64,000 nt of DNA from Cyanoderma ruficeps (Eukaryota > Chordata > Aves > Passeriformes > Timaliidae). This document shows, piece by piece, positions 23,630 to 36,840 of this stretch (the first letter of the stretch is position 1; each line of letters starts with the position of its first letter). The notes beneath the pieces are model-generated. The model was not told where the DNA came from and searched no databases. It saw only the letters and a program-made list of their open reading frames with translations. Both the position numbers and the translations under genes were made by a program. The DNA lies in assembly GCA_008694505.1 (NCBI GenBank), contig VZDJ01007755.1, forward strand, positions 10,996,596-11,060,595, in the 5' to 3' direction.

Positions 23630-25061
23630 GCAATTAACTTCTTTTATTGCTGAGTACCACCCCAGTACTGTGATGTAATTCACCTGTGCTGTTTGACCCA
23701 AAGGGCAATTTGGCAGTTCAAGCTGAGATGTTCTCACGGATCTGCCCTATTACCTAACTTTACCTACTGCTTCATTAGAGAGGTGTAAAATGATTTACAT
23801 ATAAATATAAAATCAATTTTATACAAAGCACTCTGAACAAATGCCTTCCACTATGTGATTTAAAAAAAAAAAAAAGACATTTTATTTGGCTGGAAATGCT
23901 TTGATAAACAACAGGTTTCATTGACTACACCATTGAAATGCTCTAATGAATTTTTAATGTCTTTAGTTGTTTAACTGGATCTTATTACAAAGAAGCTGAA
24001 GACACAGGAGCATGATTTTTCCTCCATTGGCACATTTAAGAAATCAGAAGAGCCATGCCAAGAAAATGTTTTGTTTTCAAAACACGGCTCCAAAACTGAA
24101 CTCAGGGGAAAAAATAAAAAGCATTTTGTCGTTGTTTGTAGAATTAAACTACTGCTGCTGATTTGAAATGTATATTACCCTTTCCTCAAACTGAATACAC
24201 TTGGTTCTGTCCTTTACCTCCCTACTGGTATGATATTGCATCTGTGGCTGGCTGACAGGTGGTAGAAACTGATCACATTTGAAAAGAAATTAAAGGTGAG
24301 AGATCTCTTGCTGCATAGACAGGAGGAGGGAAATTCTGCTACTATAATCTATGTGCCATTTCCCCATGAAGTTAAAAACTTGATTTCCAAGACGCTAACG
24401 TGCTTCACTTCTAGCTACTATCACCCAGCCCTGCCACCTGCAGAGATCCTCCCTCTCTGCTTAGTAACCCCTTACTGATTAACAAGATTGAACTGAGAAA
24501 GTTCACCTTACACCGTTTTGTCAGGTCCTTCATTCACTACCAGTGTCCCCATGTCTGCTGCAGGTTTTAAATCTTATACGCAGTCCCGAGCCGTAGGAAC
24601 TCAAGCACAATGAGATGATAAATCATTATGGACTTCTCCAGCATTCTGCTGTTCTTCTGGTGACCAACCTGCTGTGCCTTGAGAAGTCCCCCAGCTTGCA
24701 TGGGGGCTTTCTTTGCTGTAAAAGCCTATGTATTATCATCAGAACAATGGAGTTGGCTGCACATGCGGGGGGAACCCAGTGCACCATTGGAGAGAAGAGC
24801 CTCTTGCAGAGCTTGCAGAGCAAGGATTGTGAGGAGTGTAACACAATGAGGCTCACGGAGCACTAATGCACGTAGGGGTTGCTGTGCCAGGGCTCCACTC
24901 AACAGGCTGCCTCTCCTGGCAAAGTGACAGGGTAGGATTAGTGCTGATCAGAAAGACAAAGTTACTTGCTCAGTTTCCTCATGTAAAAAAGGAGAGGAGT
25001 AACACAGCAGGGATAGGAAGAGCTTCAAAGCCTGCAAGGGCATGAGAACTGTTTCCAAACT

Positions 25062-25110
25062 AAAAAAAAAAAAAAAAAAAAAAAAAANAAAAAAAAAAAA
25101 AAAAAAAAAA
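25062..25110 (+). repeat. A homopolymer of about 49 with an unresolved base
   Basis: The run of A residues is interrupted only by an N at 25088. The N marks an assembly or base-calling ambiguity, so the true length is uncertain. No polyadenylation signal precedes it. Confidence 0.95.
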
Positions 25111-28100
25111 GAAAGGAGGTGCATCTTCCAGCACTTTTTCTGAGCACAGTGAAGAAGGTCCCAAAGTTCACTCGCCCATAGACTTCCCTGAATGAGAAAT
25201 AACATGTAGAAAGTGGGTGTCTTCTTCCCAGAACACACTCCAGAGTGTTTGAGAATGTACCTCATCCTCCCCCACATTTGTTTGTTTTATCCATCTGTTA
25301 TTGCCCCATATTTGATTATGAATTGAAAGCATTCTCCTGGAGCTGCACTCTGAGCTTTTCAAACTGAAGTGTTTGAATAAGGCTTGTCACTACAGGAAGG
25401 ATACAGAGGGCATCACATTCCCCAGCTGCCTCCCATCACCCTTTCCCCCTCCCTGCACCTCAGGGCCAGCAAGCAGCTTGGATGCAAAAGGGGAGAGCTC
25501 TAAGCAGCTGCTACCTCCTCCTTGTTTCTCCTGCTGAGCAGCTCCCATGCAGGAAAGTGGCTCTGTTGCTTGATTTCAAGTTGGAGGAGCCTGAGGGCAA
25601 ACAGAATGGTTCATTGGGCTGCCTAAGCCTGCAGTGGCATATTAGTAGAGGCTGGATTATCCCCGTCCTACACAGCTGCAAAGGACAGGCATATGAGAGA
25701 GAGGTCATGTGGCTCCCCGATTCTCCCTGCCCCAGCCACAATGCCTGATTAAAGAAATTATCCTAATTTTTCCCAGATGAGTGTCCCAAGGAAATGCACA
25801 CAGTCTTTCAAAGCATTTCTTCTGGAAGAATCTGCAGAAATAGGATGTTCTGCCTGTACTCTAAATTTGGGAAGTTCCCCATCTTCCAGAGGACTTTCCA
25901 AGAAGGGGCATTTGAGGGTGATTTTCACTTCCTCTGCACTGGCTGAACTGACACATGAAATGACCTGTTGAAGTCTTGGGCTATGGAGGAGTTTCTTTGC
26001 TCCAGCCAAGTGTCCTGCAGAACAAGCTAAAACTCTTCAGCCTACAGGAGATCTCTCTGACACTGTCAGAGTGTGATAAAAACCATGGCAGCCAGCAGAG
26101 CTGGGAGCATCCATATTGTTTGTGCACTGCTCTTGAGTGAGAAGAATATAAATCTTTTAAATGTATAGCCTGTTTCTTAAGAAGTAGTTTTGGTTTCTTT
26201 CCCAAATTACTCCAACAAGCTATTTGCATTTGATAATTTAACTGATATGGGGGCTGTTTCAGGTAGCAAATTTGCCGCTTTGTTCTTCACAACATGAGGA
26301 AATTTATTTTAAAAAAAAGCTTTCAACTTCAAAGCTTTATAAGCTGACACAAAACACAGCACACACACACCACCCATGCTTCGCATTTTTTAGCCATTTG
26401 CAGAGCCCAAAAGCGGTGTGGAGACGGCTGACAGTAAAAGGATTGAAAGAGCTTTTCTGTGTGGGCTCCTGCTGCAGCCAGATTAGATGAGGGAATTAGA
26501 GACAGGGTGTGGTTCCCACCTCGAATGCCTCTCCTGCAGTTCACAGACCTTCACACTGCCTTATTAACACGCACTTCCCTCTCTCCTTCCAAACATGCAA
26601 ACTGCACCCTCTCCCAGGTTCCTCCTTAGCTTAAGGGCGCTGGCATGTTCTCTGCTGACTTTCTGGAACCCAGGGATTTCCAATTATTTCCACATCCTCC
26701 TCCTGTTTCTCTTCTGGCTGTGATGCCTTTGGGCTGCCTGCTTGACTTCCCACTCCATGGGTCTGCAAGGCAAGAGCAGAAACGCCAAAATTAAGAGAGC
26801 AGAGTAATATTTGCACAAGGCAGAAGAGAAAAGGAACAAATATAAGTTGCCTGGGGCCAAATCTGCTTATTCTCTCTATCTTGCTCCTTTCTAAAGAGGC
26901 AGCCTTCCTGTCTCCTCAGGTTCTTGTTAAGCTTCCCAGAGCATCCAGCTTTGTCTCTCTCAGTTCTTAGGAAGCAATGAGGAGTGTCTTTGCTTTTAGG
27001 CACAAAAGGCTGCCATCAAAAAGGTGAGGCACAGGCAGCAAATTTTATTCAAGTATGTGGCACCACACTGCAGGAGATCTGAGAAGCCTTGAACATACCA
27101 TTGCAACATTTTAAATTCTTGCATTAGATTACATTTTCCCAGAGCAAAAATTGACTGAATCTGAAATCAATCTGAAAAGTAGTTGTTGCAGAGCCTGCAC
27201 CTAAGGCCTGTCCAGCACTCAGTCTAGCAATTCCCTCACAAAGACACCAGCTTGGCCCATCATACAGCCCTAAGACACTCCCTTGGCTTTCCAGGGCTTG
27301 TTTAACTACTCTTCTATTTTGCTGTGTATCAGACACACTCCTCAGTCCATTCCTTTCAGACTAGAAAGCTGGTGGCTGTAAGGAGCCTCCTCCAAGCCCT
27401 TCCCTGGCCAAGGCTACAAAGAGCGTCCACCCTCTTGTTTGCTGTGGGTACTACTACAAAAAAACCCCTTCATCCTGTTCCCAGGACAAGTATTGCAGGG
27501 AGGGAAGGGGAAGGAAGGAAAAGGAGATAGCAAATGGACTTATTGTTCACAAGAAGGGTGGGAGAAACAGAGAAAAGCTGACCTGAGATGCAAGGCTCTT
27601 TTAGTTTCCTCCTTCTCCTGCAAGGACGATTTCCCACTCTTCCCCACTCCATTCCCCCAGTCCAACTCCTACCCCTAAAGGGAAGAACTGTGTCTGTCTT
27701 TTGTAGAAGTCCTGGCTTGATGCTCTTCCCTAGGAAGTCAGTCAATCAAAGCAGCTCTCCACACTGGCAGAGCTGGGCATGTGGTGAAGGCCTAGGGTCA
27801 AGTTACCAACAGCACTGCAGGTCCTCATGTGCCTGTCTGCTAGATGGCCAGAGTAAGACAGACACCAGGCATTTATCTGGTTAATTACTCCTTTCATTTT
27901 CTGCCTTATTCCCATTTCAAAATCTGTATGCATACACTTGCAGCCCCTAACAATAGCATGTTTGTGTGATTCCAGCTGACCAAACAACAGAAGTTATTTA
28001 TAACTACAGATGACCAGACTCTGCTGTATTTTCATTTATGTAATTTTCCTTAGATCATCCATTGGAAAGGGGTCACACTTTCATGTTTCTCACACGCAGA

Positions 28101-31100
28101 GGCCCTGTAGGTTAGCACACAGGAGATGAACCTTGGCAGCCTGCACTGCTGGACTGCCTGAAGAAGAATTCTCACTGCAGCTGCCTGAACCAAGAACACA
28201 TGGGGGCTGAGAGTGAGGTAGTTGTTCTCAGTGCCACACCAGGCAGCAGGTGGCTGAAACGGGAGGTCCAGTGATTCTCAGATATAAAGCTTTTTAAAAC
28301 AACTCCTCATTTGTGGGTTTTTCTTTTGTCAAGGCTCACTGGCATTTCAGAGGAACTGTCAGTGCCTGAGGAATTCCAAAATAAGTGAGTGAAATATTGA
28401 GAAGTGGCATTAAGTGAACAGGATAAGTGACCACAAGGTGAAACCTCTTATTCTTAGATGGGAAACAGAGCCACAGCATGTCCATCCATGCTAACAGAGC
28501 ATAATTTCCCCATCCATATCAATGCAACTGAATTAAAAAACACTTTTAATATTTTTAGATGATTCTCTCAGTACAAGCTTAAATGTGGACAGGCTTGAAT
28601 TTACTTTAGTAGTCAGGACATCAAAAGCTATATCTTTGAGGCCCTTCTACCTACAATCTTTTCACATTATATGGAAGGGTTAGAGTAGGCAAAGCACTTT
28701 CTGTAGTCCTGTCACCACGCAACAATACTATCCAAGACAAATTAATTCAAACATACTATAACAAGAAAACCCCCCAAAATTTGCAAAATCCCCTGTTTCC
28801 ATCTAGTAAATAGGGCAGTTCTCCACATGGCTTCTAAAAGAGTCAAGAGACACAAAGGGAACTGCTATGTCCAAGGTCTCCTTTTAGGGTTTAACACCAA
28901 GATTCAGAGCAGCCAGAGGGAGACAGCAGCATATTTTACAGTATATTGATGTATGAAATAGGCCTCACAACTAATCCTAGCAGATACTTACCCAGCCAGA
29001 GCATATCTATAAAATAAAGCCATAATATCTTTTTCTTAAAATAGAGGGTATTAAGGAACTTGGTGATTAGAAATATACAATAAAACTCAGAGATGGCAGT
29101 AAACAGGACAGAAATTAGTCATCAGGGTTTCATTCCTTTATGTTAAAGCACCATAGGCGTTTTTAATTGGTCCAGCCCAAATAACAGAGAAAAATGTATC
29201 CAAAGAAAAAGCAGGGGACTTCTTTGGGGTCCTTAAATATTAACCTGCACTGAGGTGGCTGTGTCCATGCAACTGAATAGTGGTGCTGTTCTCTAGTACA
29301 AAAGCTTTTCCTACTTACAGAGGGTTATCTTTCCCATTTGATTTTCTTCTTTATCTGTGGGAAATTTAGGCATTTGCTGAAGATTTCAGAAAAGGGAAGT
29401 CGCCTGGTATTGGGAATTCTGATATCACGTCCATGGAATGCCACACACTTATTAGCCAAGTGTTTCCATCCCTCTGTGTACATGACTCCTTCCTCAAGCC
29501 AATAATTTTCATAACCTTTTGCCCTTTCCATGGCATCATAACTATTTAGTAATATTTACTTTTTTTCCCATCTTGTAAAATGTGTGACGCCTTGCTGGTT
29601 CGTGACTGATCCCCACATAGATCAACTCAAACTCAATGAGTAGTTCACAGAGTTTGTGTTCCCAAGTATGTTAGTCAATAACCACTAATTTATCCAAGGA
29701 AAGAGGCATCCAAATGATTAAGGAGGAGGTACCACAGCTTTTTTAAGCTTCTGTCTGGTGCCATTAGTCTCAGGCACCAGTCTCACAACTGAATTGACTG
29801 GAAGAGCTTTTATCTTTTGGAAACCAGTGCCTTCTGGGCTAATACTGAGAATATGTACTTGGCACTATATCCAACATAGGGTTGTAATTAGCAGCCAGAA
29901 TAGCACTTCTATTCAGCAAATAACCAATTTATTTCAAAGGACCTATTTGTAATATTACTATCTACTAAAACGAGACATTATTGTAACTGCTACATGGTCT
30001 GGGCCAGATAAAGTTCCTGTCATCCTTATGTCCACTTGCAAGAACCATGAAAACTAGCTAAAGTGCCAATTTGTCAACAAGTTACAGACTTTTTAAGAGA
30101 AGAGCAGGAAAGATCCAGCTGCTGTACTTACATCAGAAAGAAGACTGAAGTTGCTTTTAGCCTAATTCCCAATGTAGAATGAATTGTGAATTATTTTTCT
30201 CAACATATGTATTAAAATGGATGACTTTCCTGAAGGACATTCAATTAATCAACTTAGGTGACTACACCTTCAGTAAGAGAAAACTCTGTTGCCTATTGAG
30301 CTTTGAGGAATCATCTTGCAGAGAATAGTGAAAATTTGAGAATATAGTTATATGTCTTTGCATCCTGGAAAGTCTGTACTGAAAGAAAAACTGATTTTAA
30401 ATATGCACACCTAATTTTTACCGAGTCCAGAATATGTCTGAAATAATATGTCCTTAAAAGTGTTTATTTTGCCAGGAAATTCCAGGAATATAGACCTTCT
30501 ATATTGCAAATCAAAACAGAAGTGTCACAAACCTGCCAAGTTCCACGTGGTCCCCCATGGGTACCCCAGAAGCTTTGTGCTTTGCATCCTGTCTCCTCAG
30601 CATGAGGTCATCTGCAATCTCTGCCTCTGAGAAAGGTCCTTTGCTCTTACTGCCTCTAGCAAACTTATATAAGAACCTGAAATACAAAAGCATAGTGTGT
30701 GAATAGAGTAAACCAGAGTAGAACTATTATCTCTCTAGTGCACTGGATTTTCAAAAGTGTGAAAACTTTCTTAGAAATCTTGCAGACTAAAAAAAAATTA
30801 TAGAATGAAGTTTAATACTGACCTTCAGTCCTTCTTTTACCCTTGAGCAGAAAAAGTAAAGAAACAGTCGTCTATAGGGAGGAAGCTGTACAGAGCAGGA
30901 CCTGCATTTTCCTCCAGGATGCTCACACTGGATGACACACTGCCTATGGTATTGCTGCTAGAGACATTCCTGAGAAGCCTGAAAGAACACAGCAAATGTC
31001 TGGCAAAATATGCAGGGATCTCTGCAAGATTCAGACCAAGCACTGAACATTTTCTTCCTGCAACATTGCTGCCCTTTTTTTAGTTTGATTGATAAAAACT

Positions 31101-31129
31101 CTAGTCATTCTTCTCTATATGGTCAAAGA

Positions 31130-31235
31130 ATAGAGTCATAAAGTCATAGAACCATTTAGATTTGAAATGGCCTTTAAGATCATTGAGTCCAACAACTAAC
31201 CCACTGCCAAGTCCACCACTAAACCAACAAAGACT
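31130..31235 (-). mobile_element. CR1 LINE 3' end, short fragment
   Basis: GTCATAGAACCATTTAGATT, then GGCCTTTAAGATCATTGAGTCC and CCACTAAACCA, is the CR1 3' untranslated region in reverse complement. The rest of the element is missing or too diverged past about 31235. Non-coding. Confidence 0.8.
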
Positions 31236-33299
31236 ATTTAGGCTGCCCATCACATATGGGAAGCCTTGGGTAGGAAATCTGTCATACAGGTTTGTGTAGC
31301 ACCTCTCCCTCAGCTCCAGATGTTGGAGGGGAAGCCATACAAGACAGAGTTACAAACCTCAGAAGTATGCTTGGTCTTGTCTATCCCTCATCTGCCACCA
31401 GTACTAACACTGAAGATCTGTCCAGTGTGTTTAAAAGCCTTTCCACTCTCTCTGCTGACTTCAGTACAACTTCTAAGCTTATGCATGATATGTTTATGTT
31501 AAAGGTTTGGTGTAAACGGGGCTTGTTTTGCATAGCTGTCTGAAAATGTCCCATCCCCTTCTTTTCAAAAATGGGCAAAAGACCAAATATTCCTGTAAAG
31601 CTTTTAAAATTCCATAGTCTACAGAAGACGTTAAATCTTCTAAAGCAAAATTGAAAATTTGCAGAGAGAGTGAGCAGTTTTTTTGGGAGAATGTTAGATT
31701 GTTAAAAATGCTAAGTTTAAAACCTTTCAGATAATCCTAATCACCAAGCTACACTAAAAAGTAGAAAGGATAATTCTGCATGAATTCTGCTTCCAAATGG
31801 TTATAGATTCCTTTAAAGATTTGTCTAACAGGCAGCACAGTGTAAATTCTTACTAAAAATGAGGATTAGTAACAGCATTTCACATAGTGAAGGGTTTGCA
31901 ATGTACCTCCTATTTATTTTGGTCTCAGACTCATCAGGAGAAGAGAAAGGACTTGTAATTTCTTGAAGTAATTTGGTGAATGGTGGGCAAAGAAAGTAAT
32001 TTAATTACTGGCTTAAATAATTTATGTGACAGCCATGCAGTTCTTTTATCTTCTGTTAGGCAATGTGTTCATTTTTTTTATGTCTAAAGCTTTAACACAG
32101 TGTGTCACAGTGCTAAACTCGGAATGTGTGGAAAGCCCAAAGTCTCTGTGACAGAGAATCAGACTGCAAATTAATTAATTCCTCTTTGCTGCTTGGAATC
32201 GGGGCTGGTAGGCAGGGCTTTTTCCAAGTTTGTGTCACCCTGAACTACATACGTATGCTTAAGACATTTTCCAGTGGGCAATGCAGTATCACAGCAACCT
32301 TGCACTGAACAGTACTGAGGAACTCCAGAGACAAGGTGGGGAATGGTGCGAGCTGGGCTCAGCACAACACTCACATGCCTTTCTCTGGGCCACTGAAAAG
32401 TCTGGTGAAGTGGGCCACATGCACAGTTCAATGAGACCTCATAAAAAAGAAGCTAGATCACCTGAAGAAAATACCACAGGCTAATCCAAGGTGGCTGAAA
32501 TCTCAGTTGGGATATCCCCATTAATGTCATTAGGAGTATTCATCTCCAGGATCAGTGAATCTCGCTCTCTTTAGCTCCAAAACTTGCAGACCCCTCTGCA
32601 GAAACAATTAATACCAATTTAGCTAATTCTGGCCCATGGTTACTCCTACTCTGAAATACAGATTGCATTAAGGTCTTGTTGAAAAATCAAGAACAAGAAG
32701 CAATCCACTGTTATTACCTCTGTATTTATCTTCTAGGAAGGAAAAAGACGAAGCATGAGATTTCAGTGAACCAAGCCTTGTTACCTCTCAGAAAAGATTA
32801 CACGGGAATTCAAATGTCCTGGTATAATTCACAGATTCCTGAGTTCACATGAACAGCAGCAAAAGAGGAAAATTGCTCCATATCCTGTAGAGAGGAAATG
32901 AAAGGTATCTGGAAGAGAAGAATGTGCTGTGTGGTGCGAAAATGCTGTTTTGATTCCTGATGCTAAACATCTGCCATATTTTGTGTGGAATCACTTGACT
33001 TAGTGAGAGAATAGCATCTTCAGGACTGTGAAAAGTCTATTCCAGACTCGAGCTGTCTGAATTGGCAGCTGTGAGAACACCCACAGGAAGCATGAGACCC
33101 TGGAAGAAAAAGTGTAGGAGTACATCCTGTGGGGATAGATAAAAGTCAGAGCCGGGCTATGGGAACCTCTTCAGAACAAACATGCAAATACAGTTTCGCA
33201 AGTCAAAGTCCCAACTGTTTGTTTAGGGATTTTTTGGTTATTTGTTGCTTTTATTTGGCTTTCACAGAACACAAACAGAGAAAGGAGCTCAGGAAAAAG

Positions 33300-33320
33300 G
33301 GAAAAAAAAAAGAAAAAAGA
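33300..33320 (+). repeat. A-rich low-complexity tract
   Basis: Runs of A interrupted by single G residues, following an AG-rich segment. It is simple sequence only, and the Lys/Arg-rich frame through it is not meaningful. Confidence 0.85.
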
Positions 33321-34227
33321 TGAATGAAATCAAACCTTAGATGTTTTCTTTATTGTTTGGTGTGGGTTCATGTGTGTCAGTGTGCTGTGCCACAGCTTGC
33401 TTCGTTTGCCTTGTGATAGAAGATTGCCATAATATACCTATTTCTGGTCCACTGAGTTTGATAGTTTGTCTGCACACAGCCAATAAGAGCAATGCTAGGG
33501 AAGAGCTGCCTGTAATTCCTCACTGTTGCCCTTTCATGGACAAACGCCTCCTCTCATCCACATGAAATCTTATAGCTCATGAGGAAATGTAACAATTGGA
33601 AAGAATTTAATCCAGTTCTTAATTATTAAGTGCAAAATCAAATAGTAATCAGTGTCATGGATACAGACAGCTTCCCATGAACACTGACAGGTGACTGAGA
33701 GACCCCCTGCCATAAGAACACTCCCTCCCTTGTGCTCCCATCATTGTGGTAATAATGCTCTTCTTTCTTCTACCTTTATGTGCCCTCCTGAATAAAGCTA
33801 GATGGATTTGGTTTTACCTTGCCTAGATGACATTTTCATTAACTATTTCTACAATATTTTTCTCAGTCTTTCAGGCAACTTTCTGCTGTTTGTACAAATG
33901 ATACCCTGCAAAATTGATGCCCACAGATTGATTGCACATTGTGTCAATTAATATTTTCTTTTCTTTCTGAACATTTCTAATTCCTGTATCACTGAGAAGG
34001 TCGAAAAGGAGGTTTAAATTTGCTTTCTGCATGCTATCTATTATTCCTTGTGTGACACATGCTGTATATTCTCTGGTTCTTTTTACCTTCCTGCATAAAT
34101 AATCTTAATCTTTCCAATTTCTTCCTACAAGAAATATTTTCTATGTAGTTCTCTGCTATTATGAAATAATGAAAATGAGGACATGGCATATTAGATGCAA
34201 CAAGTAATACTCTCTGTTTGATTGTCT

Positions 34228-34249
34228 ACTTACTTCTAACTTACTTCTA
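34228..34249 (+). repeat. 11-bp direct tandem duplication
   Basis: ACTTACTTCTA occurs twice with no spacer. This is likely a recent slippage duplication. Confidence 0.85.
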
Positions 34250-35534
34250 ATGTGCAGCCGAACAAGTTCGTTTTTCTGTCACACACCCAGAAGAGACATT
34301 GACTGTGTTGTTCATGGTAACTCCTTAAGCCTTCTTGTTTCCCAGGAAGTTACTACTACATTCAGAACCCATTCATATGAAAAAATAATTTAAAGTGTAT
34401 TTTCATGTCCTTCTGTTGTTAGTTTCCTAAAAAAAATAATTAAAAAATGAAAAAAAGAAACAAACAACCACCAGCTCAGTAGAAGTTTAAAGAAGTAAAC
34501 ATTTTACAAGTTATCATGCAGTGTAGAGAATTGGTGACCATCTCTCAAAGTGCCTTTTGATTCCCCAAATGCTGATGGGAAATATTCTGGAGGCACAAAT
34601 AGACTGCAGATGTTGGAGAATACATCTTAGAATTCTGCTGAACGCATTACCCTACTGGGAGGCTGTTTCGAGTCTCCAGGGACATTCCTCTGAGAGCCCA
34701 GCTGATTGTCTCATATTGAAACAACATGTCCAAGATACATTCCAAGTAAAAGAAAATAGAACAGGGGTATACTCTGACCAAATATAAATCATGGGGTTAA
34801 AGGGCAGTTTATCTTCCATCCTTCTACCATTTCTTTTCTCCCCCAGTGAATATTCCCCCTAGGGAAACAGACCATTGGGTAAAGGACTGCCAAACATGAT
34901 GACTCAGATATTAGGCACTGTCCCCAAGTGCTTCACAGATGGTGTCTGGATGGGAAACCCAGATCTTTCGGCACCATGAGCCTTGCTACTTTTTTTTTCC
35001 TATTTTTTTTTTCCAAATTCACTGCAGCATTACTTCTGATCTCATGTCAAGCCCTTATAGCACTGTTGCCCCCCACAATGAATCCTGGTCCTGACCTTGT
35101 AACAAGCAATGCCATTGGCAGATAAAGAAGATAGGAGAGAAATCCTAGCAGACCTTGGGGAGTGGGAAAAACAAAGCTAAAATAAACACATTACTTAAAA
35201 GATTATTCTGTATCCAATTGAAAAAAAAATTAGCAACAAAAATCTGCTGCAAAATACAGGCATATTTTGAAGTACGGTGCATTAGCACAATTGCATAATT
35301 GTAGGTACTATGAAAGAAAATGTTCTCTGCACAGATTTTATTGGTCAGTTTCTTTTTGTAGAATCCTGTCTGTTTCAGTAAAATCCTGTTCCTTTCAGTT
35401 TGCTTTATGTTTCCCCACAGCGAGCACATCCTGGGATGCACATCTGGACCTGGGCAAGCCTGAAATGGCATATTTCTATGCTTCTCCAGTACTGTATGTT
35501 CGCACTAGACTCTGGAAAAGTCCTCTGTGAGGGG

Positions 35535-35550
35535 AAAAAAAAAAAAAAAA
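35535..35550 (+). repeat. A16 homopolymer
   Basis: An uninterrupted run of 16 A residues with no other structure around it. Confidence 0.9.
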
Positions 35551-35699
35551 GGCAATTTTTCCTCCCATGAAGACAAGCTCAAGAAATGTTCTGCAAAGCC
35601 TTATAGATTATATGCTATGAATCCAGCTATCACAATCCCAAACAAACCATATCATGGGAAATGTGAAATACCCCTTCCTCTCTGTCTCCCCCTGTCTTG

Positions 35700-35730
35700 C
35701 ACACACGCACAGACACACACACAAACACAG
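35700..35730 (+). repeat. imperfect (CA)n microsatellite
   Basis: CA units are interrupted by CG, CAG and AAA variants. It is a short, decayed dinucleotide repeat. Confidence 0.8.
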
Positions 35731-36776
35731 CTGCAAAAGATAAAAGAAGAGGAATTGCACAATGAGAAGAACTTGGTCTAGCAAGTTGTTTTTTTCTTTC
35801 TCTTCCTCCTCTCCTTTTGTTTTTAAGTTTTACTACCAGTATCATCCCATAAGAACCAAAAGAAGAATTGTTCACTCCAGCTGGAAAGGATAAGTATCTA
35901 GGTATTTTTGTGGGCTTCATTCTGTTCCAAAGGTTATGTAGCAATTCATTGAAGTTCTCCAATTTTCAAAAATTCAGCTGAATAGTAATTATGTTTAAAT
36001 CAATGAAGTTATTTTAGCATGTATAAAAAAGAAATGGAATGCAGACATTTTGTTTCAAATTTCAAATTAAAAGATCCCAGAATTGAAAGGAGCAACTCTT
36101 ATGTCAGTTGATGTCTTTGTCTTTTAAAAAGGAGTGTCTGATAAAAGTTGATAGCACTCTGCAGAGCCAATGTCCCTGAGCCAGGGGTTTTACAAGCAGC
36201 AGGAACAGGGTCACAGACACTGACCACCACGAGATTCCTTTCTTGGAGACAGTCACTTCAGAGTTACACCTGAAAAGACACACTTATTAACAGCCAGTTG
36301 TTGAACTGCTAAGGAACCAACAGCATAAATCAGCATAAAACTAGCCAGGTTTCTAAAATGTGCCTAGCAGGCAGTTTTCAAGCCCTGCCTGGTTTTGGAA
36401 GCAACTTTGTCAAAATTGGACCCTCTCCACAAAGTGCTTTGATGTTGATGAATCGGTAAATTCCAATGAAAACTTGTTTAGTCAGAATTTTTCTGACCAG
36501 ATCTACTTCCTCCTTCTGCCAAGGCTATTTACTCATTCTCAAACTTTCTGTGTGGCTTCAGGCAAAGGTTTTCTGCCTCAGCCATCCCGACTGCAGAGTT
36601 CAGACACAGCTCAACACAAGCTCTTGCCCACCAGGGTCCTCCCCTTCCATGTCCCTACGGGAGAGAAGCTCCATGCAGCACCACAGCTCCCAGCCTCCCT
36701 TTCCATCCACAGCACAGCTCCATCCAGAGCCATGTTGGTCAGGAGCTTTGTCATGGGGACTAAAGTACCATCACGC

Positions 36777-36840
36777 CTATTTTACTCCATTAACACCCCA
36801 GAGAAAGTGAAGCACAGAGACATAACCAGTGTCACAGCAA
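36777..36840 (-). repeat. MIR/CORE-like SINE fragment
   Basis: CTATTTTAC, then CAGAGAAAGTGAAGCACAGA, CATAACCAGTGTCACAGC reads like the complement of the MIR body ('gctgtgtgacc...cctcagtttcc...tgtaaaatag'). The middle carries about 15 unmatched bases. The match is moderate, and no head or tail is visible. Confidence 0.38.

Larger units (their letters stand above)
19473..31129. other. long unique stretch, no gene seen
   Basis: I recognise no exon, RNA gene or transposon over 11.6 kb. Slightly GC-richer patches at about 21730-22200, 24600-24930, 25380-25750 and 26500-27900 give overlapping frames of 60-110 codons on both strands without domain resemblance. An acceptor-like ...TTTTTTTTTTCAG occurs at 19831-19843, but no exon can be paired with it. 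Non-coding exons could be hidden here and would not be visible by eye. Confidence 0.5.
31236..36776. other. unique sequence, no gene seen
   Basis: No exon, RNA gene or repeat body was recognised. An 11-bp direct repeat (ACTTACTTCTA twice) is at 34228-34249, a CA-rich tract at 35700-35730 and an A16 run at 35535-35550. The open frame at 36360-36941 (193 codons) starts on a GTG, has its first in-frame Met only late, and overlaps an old repeat at its right end. I do not regard it as a gene. Confidence 0.5.
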
